Shown here one piece after another: positions 1-7,903 of a stretch of DNA of 52,180 bases. Every line of letters starts with the position of its first letter. The stretch's first letter is position 1. The translations under genes were made by a program, and so were the position numbers. The DNA lies in contig JAZBOS010000104.1 in assembly GCA_036351255.1 (NCBI GenBank), positions 1 to 52,180 of the forward strand. The letters run 5' to 3'. Below the pieces are notes generated by a model. It did not search any database. It was not told the DNA's origin and was given only the letters and a program-made list of their open reading frames with translations. This stretch comes from Bacteroides sp. Lineage in GTDB: Bacteria; Bacteroidota; Bacteroidia; Bacteroidales; UBA7960.

Positions 1-449
1 ATACCATTCCTGCCGTTCCGAAGTACATACAGGAATGGGAAAGCCCTTTCGGGGAAGAGGCCCAAAAGTTTCCGCTGCAGGCCCTTGGACATCATTATAT
101 GCCGCGGGTGCACTCTACCCACGATGGCATCGACTGGCTGGAAGAAGCCTTCCCGCAAAGGGTATTCATGAATCCTTTGGATGCCGAACCACGTGGCATT
201 AAGGATGGGGATATGGTAATGGTATACAACGATCGCGGAAAACTGGCCATCCCCTGCCGGCTCACCAAAAAAATTATGCCCGGGGTAGTCAATATCCCCC
301 AGGGCGCCTGGTGGGCGCCAGATGAGGATGGCGTCGATCGCCGCGGCAATGTCAATGTACTGACCAGCCACCGCTGGACGCCCCTGGCTTTTGGGAATGC
401 ACAGCATACGATCATGGTGGAAGCCCGGAAAATGAAAAGTAAAAAATGA
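1..449 (+). CDS. Molybdopterin oxidoreductase catalytic subunit, C-terminal fragment
   Basis: The open frame enters from the left edge (first full codon at base 3) and ends at TGA 447-449, so only about 148 C-terminal residues are visible. They fit the molybdopterin dinucleotide-binding domain of the DMSO reductase superfamily: MNPLDAEPRGIKDGDMVMVY is the typical NP-x-DA-x-x-RGI-x-DGD segment, followed by a basic strand and a GAWWAP motif. The next two genes encode the matching Fe-S subunit and membrane anchor, so this is the active-site subunit of a three-subunit enzyme such as DMSO, polysulfide or thiosulfate reductase. The substrate cannot be told without the N-terminus. The last residues (KMKSKK) are encoded by an A-rich repeat. 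Confidence 0.9.
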   Translation, partial: TIPAVPKYIQEWESPFGEEAQKFPLQALGHHYMPRVHSTHDGIDWLEEAFPQRVFMNPLDAEPRGIKDGDMVMVYNDRGKLAIPCRLTKKIMPGVVNIPQGAWWAPDEDGVDRRGNVNVLTSHRWTPLAFGNAQHTIMVEARKMKSKK

Positions 450-462
450 AAAATGAAAAATT
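429..462 (+). repeat. A-rich AAAAATGA-type short tandem repeat over a stop codon
   Basis: About four degenerate copies of AAAAATGA run through the last codons and stop of the oxidoreductase gene into the gap before the Fe-S subunit. A very similar tract, in the same orientation relative to transcription, lies over the end of the VanY-like gene near 4303-4337. Confidence 0.5.
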
Positions 463-471
463 TTAAGGGGT

Positions 472-1092
472 ATGGAAAAGCAGCTGGGTTTCTTTTTTGA
501 TGCGTCGGCTTGTTCGGGTTGTAAGACCTGCCAGGTGGCGTGCAAGGACAAGAACGACTCGCCGATGGGGGTGCGCTGGCGCAGGGTGTATGAGGTGAGC
601 GGAGGCGAATGGGTACAGCAGGGTGCAGCCTGGGTGCCCGAAATCTTCTCGTGGCACGTCTCGATGGCCTGCAATCATTGCCAGGATGCCATTTGCCTGA
701 AATCCTGTCCCAACAAGGCCATCACCCGGAATGAGCTGGGGGTAGTGCTGATCGATGCCCGGAAATGCATGGGCTGCCGCTATTGCGAATGGACCTGCCC
801 CTATGGCGCACTTCAGTTCGATACGGATCAAAAGATTATGACCAAGTGCAACTTCTGCATCGACTACCTGGAACAAGGCCAGCCCCCTGCCTGCGTGGCG
901 GCCTGCCCCATGCGCGCCATTGATTTCGGCGATTTGGAAACCCTCAGGGAGCGCTATGGGAGCGTCAACGAGGTTTTCCCCCTCCCAAATAATACCTATA
1001 CTGATCCGGCTTTGGTGGTTAAACCCCATCCGGGGGTTAATATCTCAGAGAAACATAAAGCACATATCGCTAACATTGAGGAGGTCAGATAA
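472..1092 (+). CDS. Four-cluster 4Fe-4S electron-transfer subunit (DmsB/PsrB/NrfC type)
   Basis: A 206-residue ferredoxin-like subunit that would carry electrons between the membrane anchor and the molybdopterin subunit. Four Cys groups are visible: CSGCKTCQVAC near the N-terminus, CNHCQDAICLKSC, CMGCRYCEWTC, and CNFC paired with the later CVAACPM, which is the usual arrangement for four cubane clusters in DmsB-like proteins. The length is typical (about 200 residues). It starts 22 bases after the catalytic gene, just behind a GGGG stretch, and its TAA stop directly abuts the ATG of the anchor gene, so translation is probably coupled. No Tat signal is seen, as expected for a subunit that travels with its partner. 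Confidence 0.93.
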   Translation: MEKQLGFFFDASACSGCKTCQVACKDKNDSPMGVRWRRVYEVSGGEWVQQGAAWVPEIFSWHVSMACNHCQDAICLKSCPNKAITRNELGVVLIDARKCMGCRYCEWTCPYGALQFDTDQKIMTKCNFCIDYLEQGQPPACVAACPMRAIDFGDLETLRERYGSVNEVFPLPNNTYTDPALVVKPHPGVNISEKHKAHIANIEEVR

Positions 1093-1956
1093 ATGCAAAG
1101 CAACGAATGGCCATTGATATTTTTCACCCTGCTTTCGCAATTAAGCATGGGGATCATTTTTTCTGGCCTGGTGATTTTCCTTTTCGTAAGGACCCAGGAC
1201 CTTACCGCCGGGGGTGAGCTCAGGCGCCTGGTAAGTTTCACGGCCATGGCAGGTATGGGAGTTGCGCTGGTGCTTTCATTCCTTCATCTGGGCAGGCCCC
1301 TGCATTCGGTCTTCGCCCTCGGGAATTTTGGCAGCAGCTTCCTGAGCCGGGAGATCCTGCTGGTATCCCTGTTCCTCTTCAGCCTTGCCATGCTTTGGAG
1401 TTCGGCCCGTTTCGGCATCCCTTCCCCAGCTTCTTTTAAGATCCTTTACCTGGCTTCTCTCATCGCGGGCATCACCCTCATCTGGACAATGGCGCGCCTG
1501 TATATGATTCCTACAGTGCCAGCCTGGAACACGCCCCTGACGGTGGTGAAGTTTTTCAACAGCGGGCTGTTGCTGGGTGCAGGAGTAATGATCTGTATGG
1601 TTGTTTTCCTGCACGCCAAAGGCCTTGAGGTATTCCAGGTTCGGATGGTGGTCAGCATCCTGTTTTTCGTGGTGGCCCTTGGGGTTTTCATACATCTTCT
1701 CACCACCCTGATCCCCGCTGAGGTGCAGCAAGCTTCCTCCTTCCCTGCCCCGGTGGTCCCTTTTGCCTGGAAGGCTGCCCGACTGCTGTTTCTGATTCTG
1801 GGTTTCTCGCTGCTGGCCTGGTGGTACCCGGGTTTTTTGAATTTGAGTGCCCGGGGGGCTGCCGGATGGGCCTACCTGGCCTTTGCGCTGTTGGTCCTTT
1901 CGGAGATCTGCGGACGTTATATTTTTTATGCATCCTATTTCCGGGTGGGGGTATAG
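1093..1956 (+). CDS. DmsC-like membrane anchor subunit
   Basis: A 287-residue integral membrane protein with about eight hydrophobic segments and the DmsC features of an N-terminal helix (PLIFFTLLSQLSMGIIFSGL) and a short loop with LHLGRP. The DmsC family anchors the oxidoreductase and exchanges electrons with the quinone pool. Its ATG follows the previous stop with no gap. Three bases separate its stop from the next gene. Assignment rests on topology, family-like motifs and context; the exact quinone and substrate partners are unknown. Confidence 0.88.
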   Translation: MQSNEWPLIFFTLLSQLSMGIIFSGLVIFLFVRTQDLTAGGELRRLVSFTAMAGMGVALVLSFLHLGRPLHSVFALGNFGSSFLSREILLVSLFLFSLAMLWSSARFGIPSPASFKILYLASLIAGITLIWTMARLYMIPTVPAWNTPLTVVKFFNSGLLLGAGVMICMVVFLHAKGLEVFQVRMVVSILFFVVALGVFIHLLTTLIPAEVQQASSFPAPVVPFAWKAARLLFLILGFSLLAWWYPGFLNLSARGAAGWAYLAFALLVLSEICGRYIFYASYFRVGV

Positions 1957-1959
1957 GCT

Positions 1960-3666
1960 TTGACAGATCAAAACCGTGACATATGGCTAAAAGCGGCCGT
2001 GGTAGGAAGCCTGTGGGGCGCCTCAGAGATCGTACTGGGCTCTTTCCTGCACAACTTGCGGATCCCATTCAGCAGCAACCTGCTCACGGCCATTGGCATC
2101 TTGCTGATGATAGCCGGTCACCGCCTGTGGCCACAGCGCGGACTGATCTGGCGGGCAGGCATCATTTGTGCTGCCCTTAAAACCTTATCCCCCAGCCACG
2201 CCATCTTTGGGCCGATGATCGCCATCAGCGCCCAGGCCTTACTGATGCAGGGAGCCGTAGTGCTGGGCGGACGCAACCCGGCAGCTTACCTGGCAGGCGG
2301 GGGACTGGCGATGAGCTGGAACCTGGTGCAACGCATCCTCACTGCCCTGATCGTTTATGGGGCATCGATGGTGGACCTGTATCAGCGAACGGTGGATTAT
2401 CTCTTTGTGAATACCGGCCTTAGCTTCCCGGGATACTGGACCCCCTTGTGGGTTCTGGCGTCCTTGTTTTTTGCCGGCGGGATGCTGGCGGCCGTGCTGG
2501 GCATCATGGTGTCCAGGTCCACAAAAAAAACAAACCCCATTGCCTGGGACAGCCTTTCCCCTTCAGGTTTGCGGCAAAAGCACGAAGCAGATATCCCTAG
2601 CCATTCCTCCACCTGGACACCTCTGCTGATTCTGGCCATTCTCATTAGTGCCCTGCTCCTGCTGCAGAAACTGTCTGCCTTACCCTCCATCCTGATGGTG
2701 ACTAGCCTGTTAACCATTGCGGCCTGGTATGACCGAACTTTACTGAGGGGGGTATTGCAGAAACCCGGTTTCTGGATTGGCCTGTTTATCCTGGCCCTGC
2801 TCTCAGGCCTGCTGCTTGGCAAGGAGCCCAGCCAGCACTGGCTGAGCGTTGAAGGACTGCAAACCGGCATGAATATGGGCCTGCGGGCCCTGGTAGTCAT
2901 AACCGGCTTCAGGGCACTGGGGCGGGAGCTGCGCAATCCTGCCCTGACGCGATGGTTCAGGCAGCGAAACCTGGGCAATTTCCTGATGGCCTCACGCATT
3001 GCTTTTCAAACTACTCCCCTCTTGCTGGAGATCCTCCCAAAAAGGGAATCCTGGAAAAGGCCCGGAGATGCCCTGCAGCAACTGGCAGGCAATCTTGAAC
3101 CTGCTCTTGAGTATATGAAAAGCCGGCAGCCGCAACCCGGGGTTGTCATCCTGACGGGCGGGCGGGGATCGGGCAAAACTACCACCGTACTGAACCTTGC
3201 GCAAAGGCTCCGGGAGGAAGGACACAGCATTGCAGGCATTGCTGCTCCGGCCGTTATGCTTGAAGGCAAAAGGACCGGCTACCTGATTCGTGACCTCTCA
3301 ACAGGGCAGGAAGTACCTTACGCCACCCGAACAGGGGAAAGCCACCAGGACAACCCCATTCCCTTTTCCTTTTTGGAGGATGGACACGATTTTGGGATTC
3401 AGGTCCTGAAACGACCTGCGGCCTTAAAAAGCGACTTGCTGATCGTGGATGAAGCAGGCCCGCTGGAGCTGAAAGGGAAAGGCTGGGCAGAACCCCTGCG
3501 GGATCTATTATCCAGACGCATCGGGCCTACCCTGCTTGTGGTCAGGCCATCGCTCATAGACAGCATCACCAGCCTTTGGGCCCTGGGCGATCCTGTAATG
3601 CTTGAGGTTGAAGAAATGCCTGAAGAAGAAATACTTGGGAAGATCAGAGAAATCCTGACAAGCTAA
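1960..3666 (+). CDS. Multi-domain membrane protein with C-terminal THEP1-type NTPase
   Basis: A 568-residue protein with TTG as the most likely start, since no ATG lies near it in frame. Residues about 8-195 hold five or six membrane segments resembling an ECF-transporter S component. Residues about 215-390 hold more membrane segments followed by an amphipathic part (RIAFQTTPLLLEIL) reminiscent of the coupling region of EcfT/CbiQ. From residue 395 a P-loop NTPase begins: Walker A GGRGSGKTT at about 401-409, and the DEAGPLEL motif that matches the DE-x-GPLEL signature of THEP1/DUF2478 nucleotidases. It sits between an Mo-enzyme anchor gene and mobA, which suggests a role in molybdate, molybdopterin or nucleotide handling. 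The NTPase call is firm; the S- and T-like assignments are inference. Confidence 0.72.
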   Translation: MTDQNRDIWLKAAVVGSLWGASEIVLGSFLHNLRIPFSSNLLTAIGILLMIAGHRLWPQRGLIWRAGIICAALKTLSPSHAIFGPMIAISAQALLMQGAVVLGGRNPAAYLAGGGLAMSWNLVQRILTALIVYGASMVDLYQRTVDYLFVNTGLSFPGYWTPLWVLASLFFAGGMLAAVLGIMVSRSTKKTNPIAWDSLSPSGLRQKHEADIPSHSSTWTPLLILAILISALLLLQKLSALPSILMVTSLLTIAAWYDRTLLRGVLQKPGFWIGLFILALLSGLLLGKEPSQHWLSVEGLQTGMNMGLRALVVITGFRALGRELRNPALTRWFRQRNLGNFLMASRIAFQTTPLLLEILPKRESWKRPGDALQQLAGNLEPALEYMKSRQPQPGVVILTGGRGSGKTTTVLNLAQRLREEGHSIAGIAAPAVMLEGKRTGYLIRDLSTGQEVPYATRTGESHQDNPIPFSFLEDGHDFGIQVLKRPAALKSDLLIVDEAGPLELKGKGWAEPLRDLLSRRIGPTLLVVRPSLIDSITSLWALGDPVMLEVEEMPEEEILGKIREILTS

Positions 3667-3677
3667 AACATCCAGGA

Positions 3678-4259
3678 ATGAAAATGCATAATCAGATAGA
3701 GGAACTCACGGGGGTGGTCCTTGCCGGGGGAAAAAGCAGCCGCTTTGGCACCGATAAGGGGTTGTTCCCTTACCACGGAAAGCCCTTGGTGCAGCGCGCC
3801 ATCGAAATCCTGCAGCCTTTTTGCGGGGAGGTGCTGGTAAGCACCAACCAGCCTGAAGCCTATGCTTTTACAGGACTTAAAACCATTGTGGATTTTTATC
3901 CCGATTGTGGTCCGCTGGGTGGTATGCATAGCGGACTTTCGCACGCAAAGGGAAAGGTGGTTTTCTTCCTGGGCTGCGATATGCCCGGGGTGAAGGGCAT
4001 AGTCTTTCCCTTCTTGTTGTCTCATCTTGGGAATTACCAAGCCGCCGTGCCATTGAATAATGGCTTTCGCGAGACCCTTTGCATGGCCATGAAAAAAGAA
4101 TGCCTGATCACAGTAGAACAGGCCATTCAGCAGAAAAAATTCAGGATACTGGATATGCTTGAAGGGCTGAAGGTGTCCTACCCGGAACTAAGCAACCAGC
4201 CCTTTTACCATAAGGAAATGTTTCATAACATCAATTACCGGGAAGATCTGAAAGAGTAA
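3678..4259 (+). CDS. mobA: Molybdenum cofactor guanylyltransferase
   Basis: MobA transfers GMP from GTP to Mo-molybdopterin to make the guanine dinucleotide cofactor used by DMSO reductase family enzymes. The 193-residue length equals that of known MobA. Visible motifs are LAGGKSSRFGTDKG (nucleotide-binding loop), DFYPDCGPLGGMHSGL, and GCDMPGV with the metal-binding Asp. It lies 11 bases behind the THEP1 fusion gene, at the end of the Mo-enzyme operon, which makes functional sense because that enzyme needs the dinucleotide cofactor. A second ATG two codons later (3684) has better spacing from the AGGA at 3674-3677. Confidence 0.93.
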   Translation: MKMHNQIEELTGVVLAGGKSSRFGTDKGLFPYHGKPLVQRAIEILQPFCGEVLVSTNQPEAYAFTGLKTIVDFYPDCGPLGGMHSGLSHAKGKVVFFLGCDMPGVKGIVFPFLLSHLGNYQAAVPLNNGFRETLCMAMKKECLITVEQAIQQKKFRILDMLEGLKVSYPELSNQPFYHKEMFHNINYREDLKE

Positions 4260-4302
4260 ATAGTGATGAATGGTGAGTGTATGAGAAGCTAATCATTAAC
4301 TT

Positions 4303-4337
4303 TAATCATTTTTAATTTTTCATTTTACATTTTTCAT
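4303..4337 (-). repeat. A-rich AAAAATGA-type repeat at the end of the VanY-like gene
   Basis: Read on the minus strand, this tract gives repeated AAAATG(A)/AAAAATTA units that encode the terminal residues KCKMKN and the stop of the peptidase gene and continue into the gap. It resembles the tract at 429-462. Confidence 0.45.
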
Positions 4338-5202
4338 CTATTCCTAATACATAATTTTCAATCACCTTGAGTTCTTCTGCGGTTTCCCATCCATCAAAAC
4401 CTTTCAAATGATCGTATTGGACGCTTGCTTCAAAAGCTGAAAGATATTTTGCAGCTAAAGGCTTATATGACCAATGCCACTTTTCTTCTTCATAGCCCTC
4501 AGGGCGCTGTGCATTGCGGGCGGTATAGGGCTGGCAGAAGCCATAGCGGGAGGCATTGGCCAATAGCCAGTCGTAAACATTCTTGCCCTGCCCCAACTCA
4601 AAATAGCTGTTCACCAGGCTGTTCAGGTCGATATCGGTACCCCAATGGTGACGGGAAGTCCCTGGCATGGCGCTAAAGCGAAGGATCTCACGGGCACGCT
4701 CCACGGGGTCGGCGATACTGGTTGCACGGATGTTGCCTTCGAGTATTTGCCTGCCATTCCATTTGTCGTTCCATATGCGGCGCTGATGGCTGAAGGTACG
4801 CATGGCAGAAACGATGGTCAGGTTCACCCCATCAGCTTGAGCCGCTGAGTCCATTTTCACAAAGGCTTCATAGGCTTCACGGTGCATAAACATTCCTGAA
4901 CGGTTTGCAAAACTTTCCTCAATCCGGACAAACTGGTCATTGGTGGCGGGATCAAGGTTTCCCAGCAAAAGCTCAAGGGGAATTGAAGGGATCTGACTTT
5001 CGGAAGGGGTTTCCATTTCACTATAGGTTTCTTCAGTTTGTAGAGAGGATTGATCAATGGTTTGGGTGGAAGCAAAGAAGCCAGGGTTTGGCATAGGCTT
5101 TTCCTGCTTAAAAAAGAGGAACACGGCAGCCAGGATTACTACCAGGGATATTGCCAGCCAGTCATAGAGCCTGTTGTTTTTATTTTTCTTCAAAATGTTC
5201 AA
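4312..5202 (-). CDS. VanY-like D-alanyl-D-alanine carboxypeptidase, M15 family
   Basis: A 296-residue membrane-anchored peptidase acting on peptidoglycan stem peptides. Residues 15-31 form one N-terminal membrane segment, followed by a Pro/Ser/Glu-rich linker and the M15 domain. Zinc and catalytic motifs are visible: SAMRTFSHQRRIW, SRHHWGTDID (His and Asp zinc ligands) and EEKWHWSY (catalytic Glu, third zinc His). The only plausible start is TTG at 5202-5200, because a stop lies in frame at 5221-5223 and no ATG occurs near it. The promoter-like box at 5216-5223 would give a very short leader. It is convergent with mobA, and no hairpin terminator is visible between them. Confidence 0.85.
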   Translation of the reverse strand: MNILKKNKNNRLYDWLAISLVVILAAVFLFFKQEKPMPNPGFFASTQTIDQSSLQTEETYSEMETPSESQIPSIPLELLLGNLDPATNDQFVRIEESFANRSGMFMHREAYEAFVKMDSAAQADGVNLTIVSAMRTFSHQRRIWNDKWNGRQILEGNIRATSIADPVERAREILRFSAMPGTSRHHWGTDIDLNSLVNSYFELGQGKNVYDWLLANASRYGFCQPYTARNAQRPEGYEEEKWHWSYKPLAAKYLSAFEASVQYDHLKGFDGWETAEELKVIENYVLGIDEKCKMKN

Positions 5203-5215
5203 AGCTTTTGTTAAA

Positions 5216-5223
5216 CAAATTTA
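5216..5223 (-). promoter_or_regulatory. TAnnTTTG -7 box for the VanY-like gene
   Basis: Minus-strand TAAATTTG matches the Bacteroidota -7 consensus. The -33 element is not clear. Transcription would begin only several bases before the TTG start. Confidence 0.4.
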
Positions 5224-5257
5224 TCCAAATTCATCGGAAATGAACACCCGAAGCTTG

Positions 5258-5289
5258 TTGTTTCAATCTTTCAACTTGTTTTATCTTTG
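5258..5289 (+). promoter_or_regulatory. Bacteroidota-type promoter upstream of arfB
   Basis: TTG at 5258-5260 and TATCTTTG at 5282-5289 are separated by 21 bases, within the range known for the -33 and -7 elements of this phylum. The predicted start site lies about 50 bases before the arfB ATG. Confidence 0.6.
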
Positions 5290-5347
5290 GTAATTGTTAT
5301 TCCTATTGCCGGAGTTCGCAAATACCCCGGCCTTTAAAACCCGTTGA

Positions 5348-5761
5348 ATGATGAACTTCCCTCCTGTTGCTGAGCGAAATTTTCTTCCCGAGCTCCGTTT
5401 TCAGACTGCACGCAGCAGTGGGCCGGGCGGGCAACATGTGAACAAGACTGAAACCCGCGTGGAGCTTTACTTTCATATTGAAAATTCTGCCTTACTCAAT
5501 GAGGAAGAAAAGGAACGGATCCTGCAAAAACTCAAGAAGCGCATCAATGCGGAAGGTGAATTAATGGTCAGTTCCGAAAAGACCCGATCACAGGCGAAAA
5601 ACAAGGAAGACTGCATTGCGAAGTTTTATGAATGGGTAGAAAAAGCCCTTCATATCCCCAAGAAACGGGTTCGCACCCGTCCCACGGGCGCCAGCGTAAA
5701 AAAAAGACTGGAGACCAAGCGCCTCCAGTCTGAGAAAAAAAACTTACGTAAAAAGCCCTGA
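5348..5761 (+). CDS. arfB: Peptidyl-tRNA hydrolase ArfB, ribosome rescue factor
   Basis: ArfB (YaeJ) releases nascent chains from ribosomes stalled on mRNAs without a stop codon. The 137 residues match the E. coli length (140). The catalytic GGQ is in SSGPGGQHVNKTET near residues 23-36, and the C-terminal tail is strongly basic (VKKRLETKRLQSEKKNLRKK), as needed to enter the empty mRNA channel. It lacks the stop-codon recognition domain of RF1/RF2, which separates it from true release factors. Its TGA ends at 5761 and directly abuts the stop codon of the convergent S9 peptidase gene. It starts with two Met codons, and the first was chosen. Confidence 0.92.
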   Translation: MMNFPPVAERNFLPELRFQTARSSGPGGQHVNKTETRVELYFHIENSALLNEEEKERILQKLKKRINAEGELMVSSEKTRSQAKNKEDCIAKFYEWVEKALHIPKKRVRTRPTGASVKKRLETKRLQSEKKNLRKKP

Positions 5762-7783
5762 TTATTTAAGCCACTGATCAAGCCACTTGAAGAACTCACG
5801 TTGCCAGAGGATGCTGTTCTGGGGCTTGAGCACAAAATGGCTTTCTTCGGGGAAGAACATAAAGCGGCTGGGGATGCCCTGCAGCTGGGCTACATTGAAG
5901 GCCTGCATCCCCTCGGATTTGGGCACGCGGTAATCTCTGCCCCCGTGAATCACCAAGATGGGCGTATCCCAGTTACCCACGAAGTTGTGCGGAGAGAAAT
6001 CGTAGCTATGCGGTTGGGGCTTCTCCCAGTAAGCGCCGCCCAAATCCCAGTTGGCAAAGAACATCTCCTCTGTACTGGCATACCAGCTCTCGAAGTTAAA
6101 CATCCCGCAATGGGCGATGAAAGCCTTAAACCTCCCGTTGTGGTTGCCTGCCAGCCAGTAAACGGAGAATCCCCCATAGCTTGCCCCTACGGCACCCAGA
6201 CGGTTCTCATCCACATAAGGCTCGGCCGCAACGGCATCGATGGCACTGAAATAATCTTTCATATTCTGCCCACCATAATCCTGGCTGATCTGGTCATTCC
6301 ACTCCTGTCCGAAGGTAGGTAAGCCGCGACGGTTGGGGGCCACGACAATGTAGTCGTGGGCTGCCATGATCTGGAAATTCCAGCGGTAGGAGAAATACTG
6401 GCTCACTGCATTCTGGGGGCCTCCCCCGCAATACAGCAGGGCGGGGTATTTCTTATTGGGATCGAAGTTGGGTGGGTAGATCACATAAACAAGCATATCC
6501 TTGTCGTCGGTGGTTTTCACCCAGCGTTGTTCCACACGGCCCAATTCGATGCGATTCAGCACCTCCGCATTTACAGAAGTGATGGCTTCCTGTGCAGCGC
6601 CCCTCAGGCCTGTCTCTACGCGGTAGATCTCAGTGGGCATCGACATGCTCATGCGCTGGGCGATAAGGTATTTCCCTGCCAGGGCAACAGATTGATAATC
6701 GTGCATACCGCTAGTAATCTGGTTAATTCGACCACTGCCCATATCCAGGGAGTAAAGCTGATAGGTGGCATTTACCCCGCTCAGAAAATAAAGCATTCTG
6801 CTGTCAAGTGACCAAACGAAGTGGTCGGAGCTCTGGTCGAAGCCTTCTGAATAATCGTGCCAGTTGCCTGTCTGGAAGTCCATGATCAGGATGCGGTTCT
6901 TATCGGCTTCAAAGCCTGGCCGTTCCATGCTCTCCCAAGCCATATAGCGGCCATCGGGTGAGAAGACCGGGTTTTTATCGTAGCCCGGATTGAATTCCGT
7001 CAGGTTTTTAGTCAGCCCTCCAGCCAGTTCATAAAGGTAAACATCGGTATTGGTGCTTACAGCCCATTCCTTGCCTTCAAGCTTTTTGCAGGTATAAGCA
7101 ATGGCTTTGCCGTCGGGAGTCCAGGCAATCTGTTCATTGCCTCCAAAGGGCGCCACGGGGGAGTCATAAGGTTGCCCTTCCATAATGTCCCAATGGCGGC
7201 CGATCATCCCGTCCATATAAGGAGCAAGGAAGATGTGGCTGTAATAGGCATCGGACCAGTCGTTCCAGTGCCTGTACATCAGGTCGTCGTAGATTAGGGC
7301 ATTTGCCTTGGGAAGATCTGGATGGAGATCCTGAACAGTGGGAAGCATCTTCACTGGTTTGGTAAAGAAGATGTGCTTCATATCAGGCGAATACCCGAAT
7401 CCGGTGATCCCGCCGGCAATCTCAGTAAGCTTCATGGGGTTGCTGCCATCGGGTTCCATTTCCCACAATTGCCCGTCGCGGATAAAACCGATCTTCAATC
7501 CGTCGGGCCTCCAAACGCCATTGGCCTCACTAGCCTCAGAACGGGTGATGTTGCGGGCTTGTCCACCCTCGACCGCCACGACAAAAAGGTCGCGGGTTCC
7601 GCTATTGGCTTCAATGTCATAAGAAGTCACCCCATACAGGACCTGGCTTCCGTCGGACGACACCTGCACATCGCTGATGCGGTTCAGCGCCCAGAGGTCT
7701 TCTGGAATCATGGCTTTGCGCTGAGCCGGCAGCGTGACCGAAAATGCCAGTAAGAGGCTGGCAAGTAGGAGAAGTCTCTTCAT
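5762..7783 (-). CDS. Secreted S9 family peptidase (prolyl oligopeptidase superfamily)
   Basis: A 673-residue peptidase with an N-terminal signal peptide (MKRLLLLASLLLAFSVTLPA), a central seven-bladed propeller region with repeated SPDG/TPDG/RPDG blade motifs (residues about 25-400), and a C-terminal alpha/beta hydrolase domain. The nucleophile lies in GASYGG (Ser535), with Asp in GGRDYRVP and His in EESHFV completing the triad. Such enzymes cleave short peptides, often as dipeptidyl or acylaminoacyl peptidases, and would act in the periplasm here. It appears to be a single-gene unit, convergent with arfB with no spacer. The exact specificity cannot be told from sequence alone. Confidence 0.9.
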   Translation of the reverse strand: MKRLLLLASLLLAFSVTLPAQRKAMIPEDLWALNRISDVQVSSDGSQVLYGVTSYDIEANSGTRDLFVVAVEGGQARNITRSEASEANGVWRPDGLKIGFIRDGQLWEMEPDGSNPMKLTEIAGGITGFGYSPDMKHIFFTKPVKMLPTVQDLHPDLPKANALIYDDLMYRHWNDWSDAYYSHIFLAPYMDGMIGRHWDIMEGQPYDSPVAPFGGNEQIAWTPDGKAIAYTCKKLEGKEWAVSTNTDVYLYELAGGLTKNLTEFNPGYDKNPVFSPDGRYMAWESMERPGFEADKNRILIMDFQTGNWHDYSEGFDQSSDHFVWSLDSRMLYFLSGVNATYQLYSLDMGSGRINQITSGMHDYQSVALAGKYLIAQRMSMSMPTEIYRVETGLRGAAQEAITSVNAEVLNRIELGRVEQRWVKTTDDKDMLVYVIYPPNFDPNKKYPALLYCGGGPQNAVSQYFSYRWNFQIMAAHDYIVVAPNRRGLPTFGQEWNDQISQDYGGQNMKDYFSAIDAVAAEPYVDENRLGAVGASYGGFSVYWLAGNHNGRFKAFIAHCGMFNFESWYASTEEMFFANWDLGGAYWEKPQPHSYDFSPHNFVGNWDTPILVIHGGRDYRVPKSEGMQAFNVAQLQGIPSRFMFFPEESHFVLKPQNSILWQREFFKWLDQWLK

Positions 7784-7903
7784 GTTGTTTTGGTTTTATG
7801 TGATGCGATTCAACGGGTTGATTTCCGACCATAAAAATAGCAATATAAAAAAGGCGAGGAAAGGATATTCACCGTAAATCTTGCAGTTCATGAGGGACCT
7901 GCC

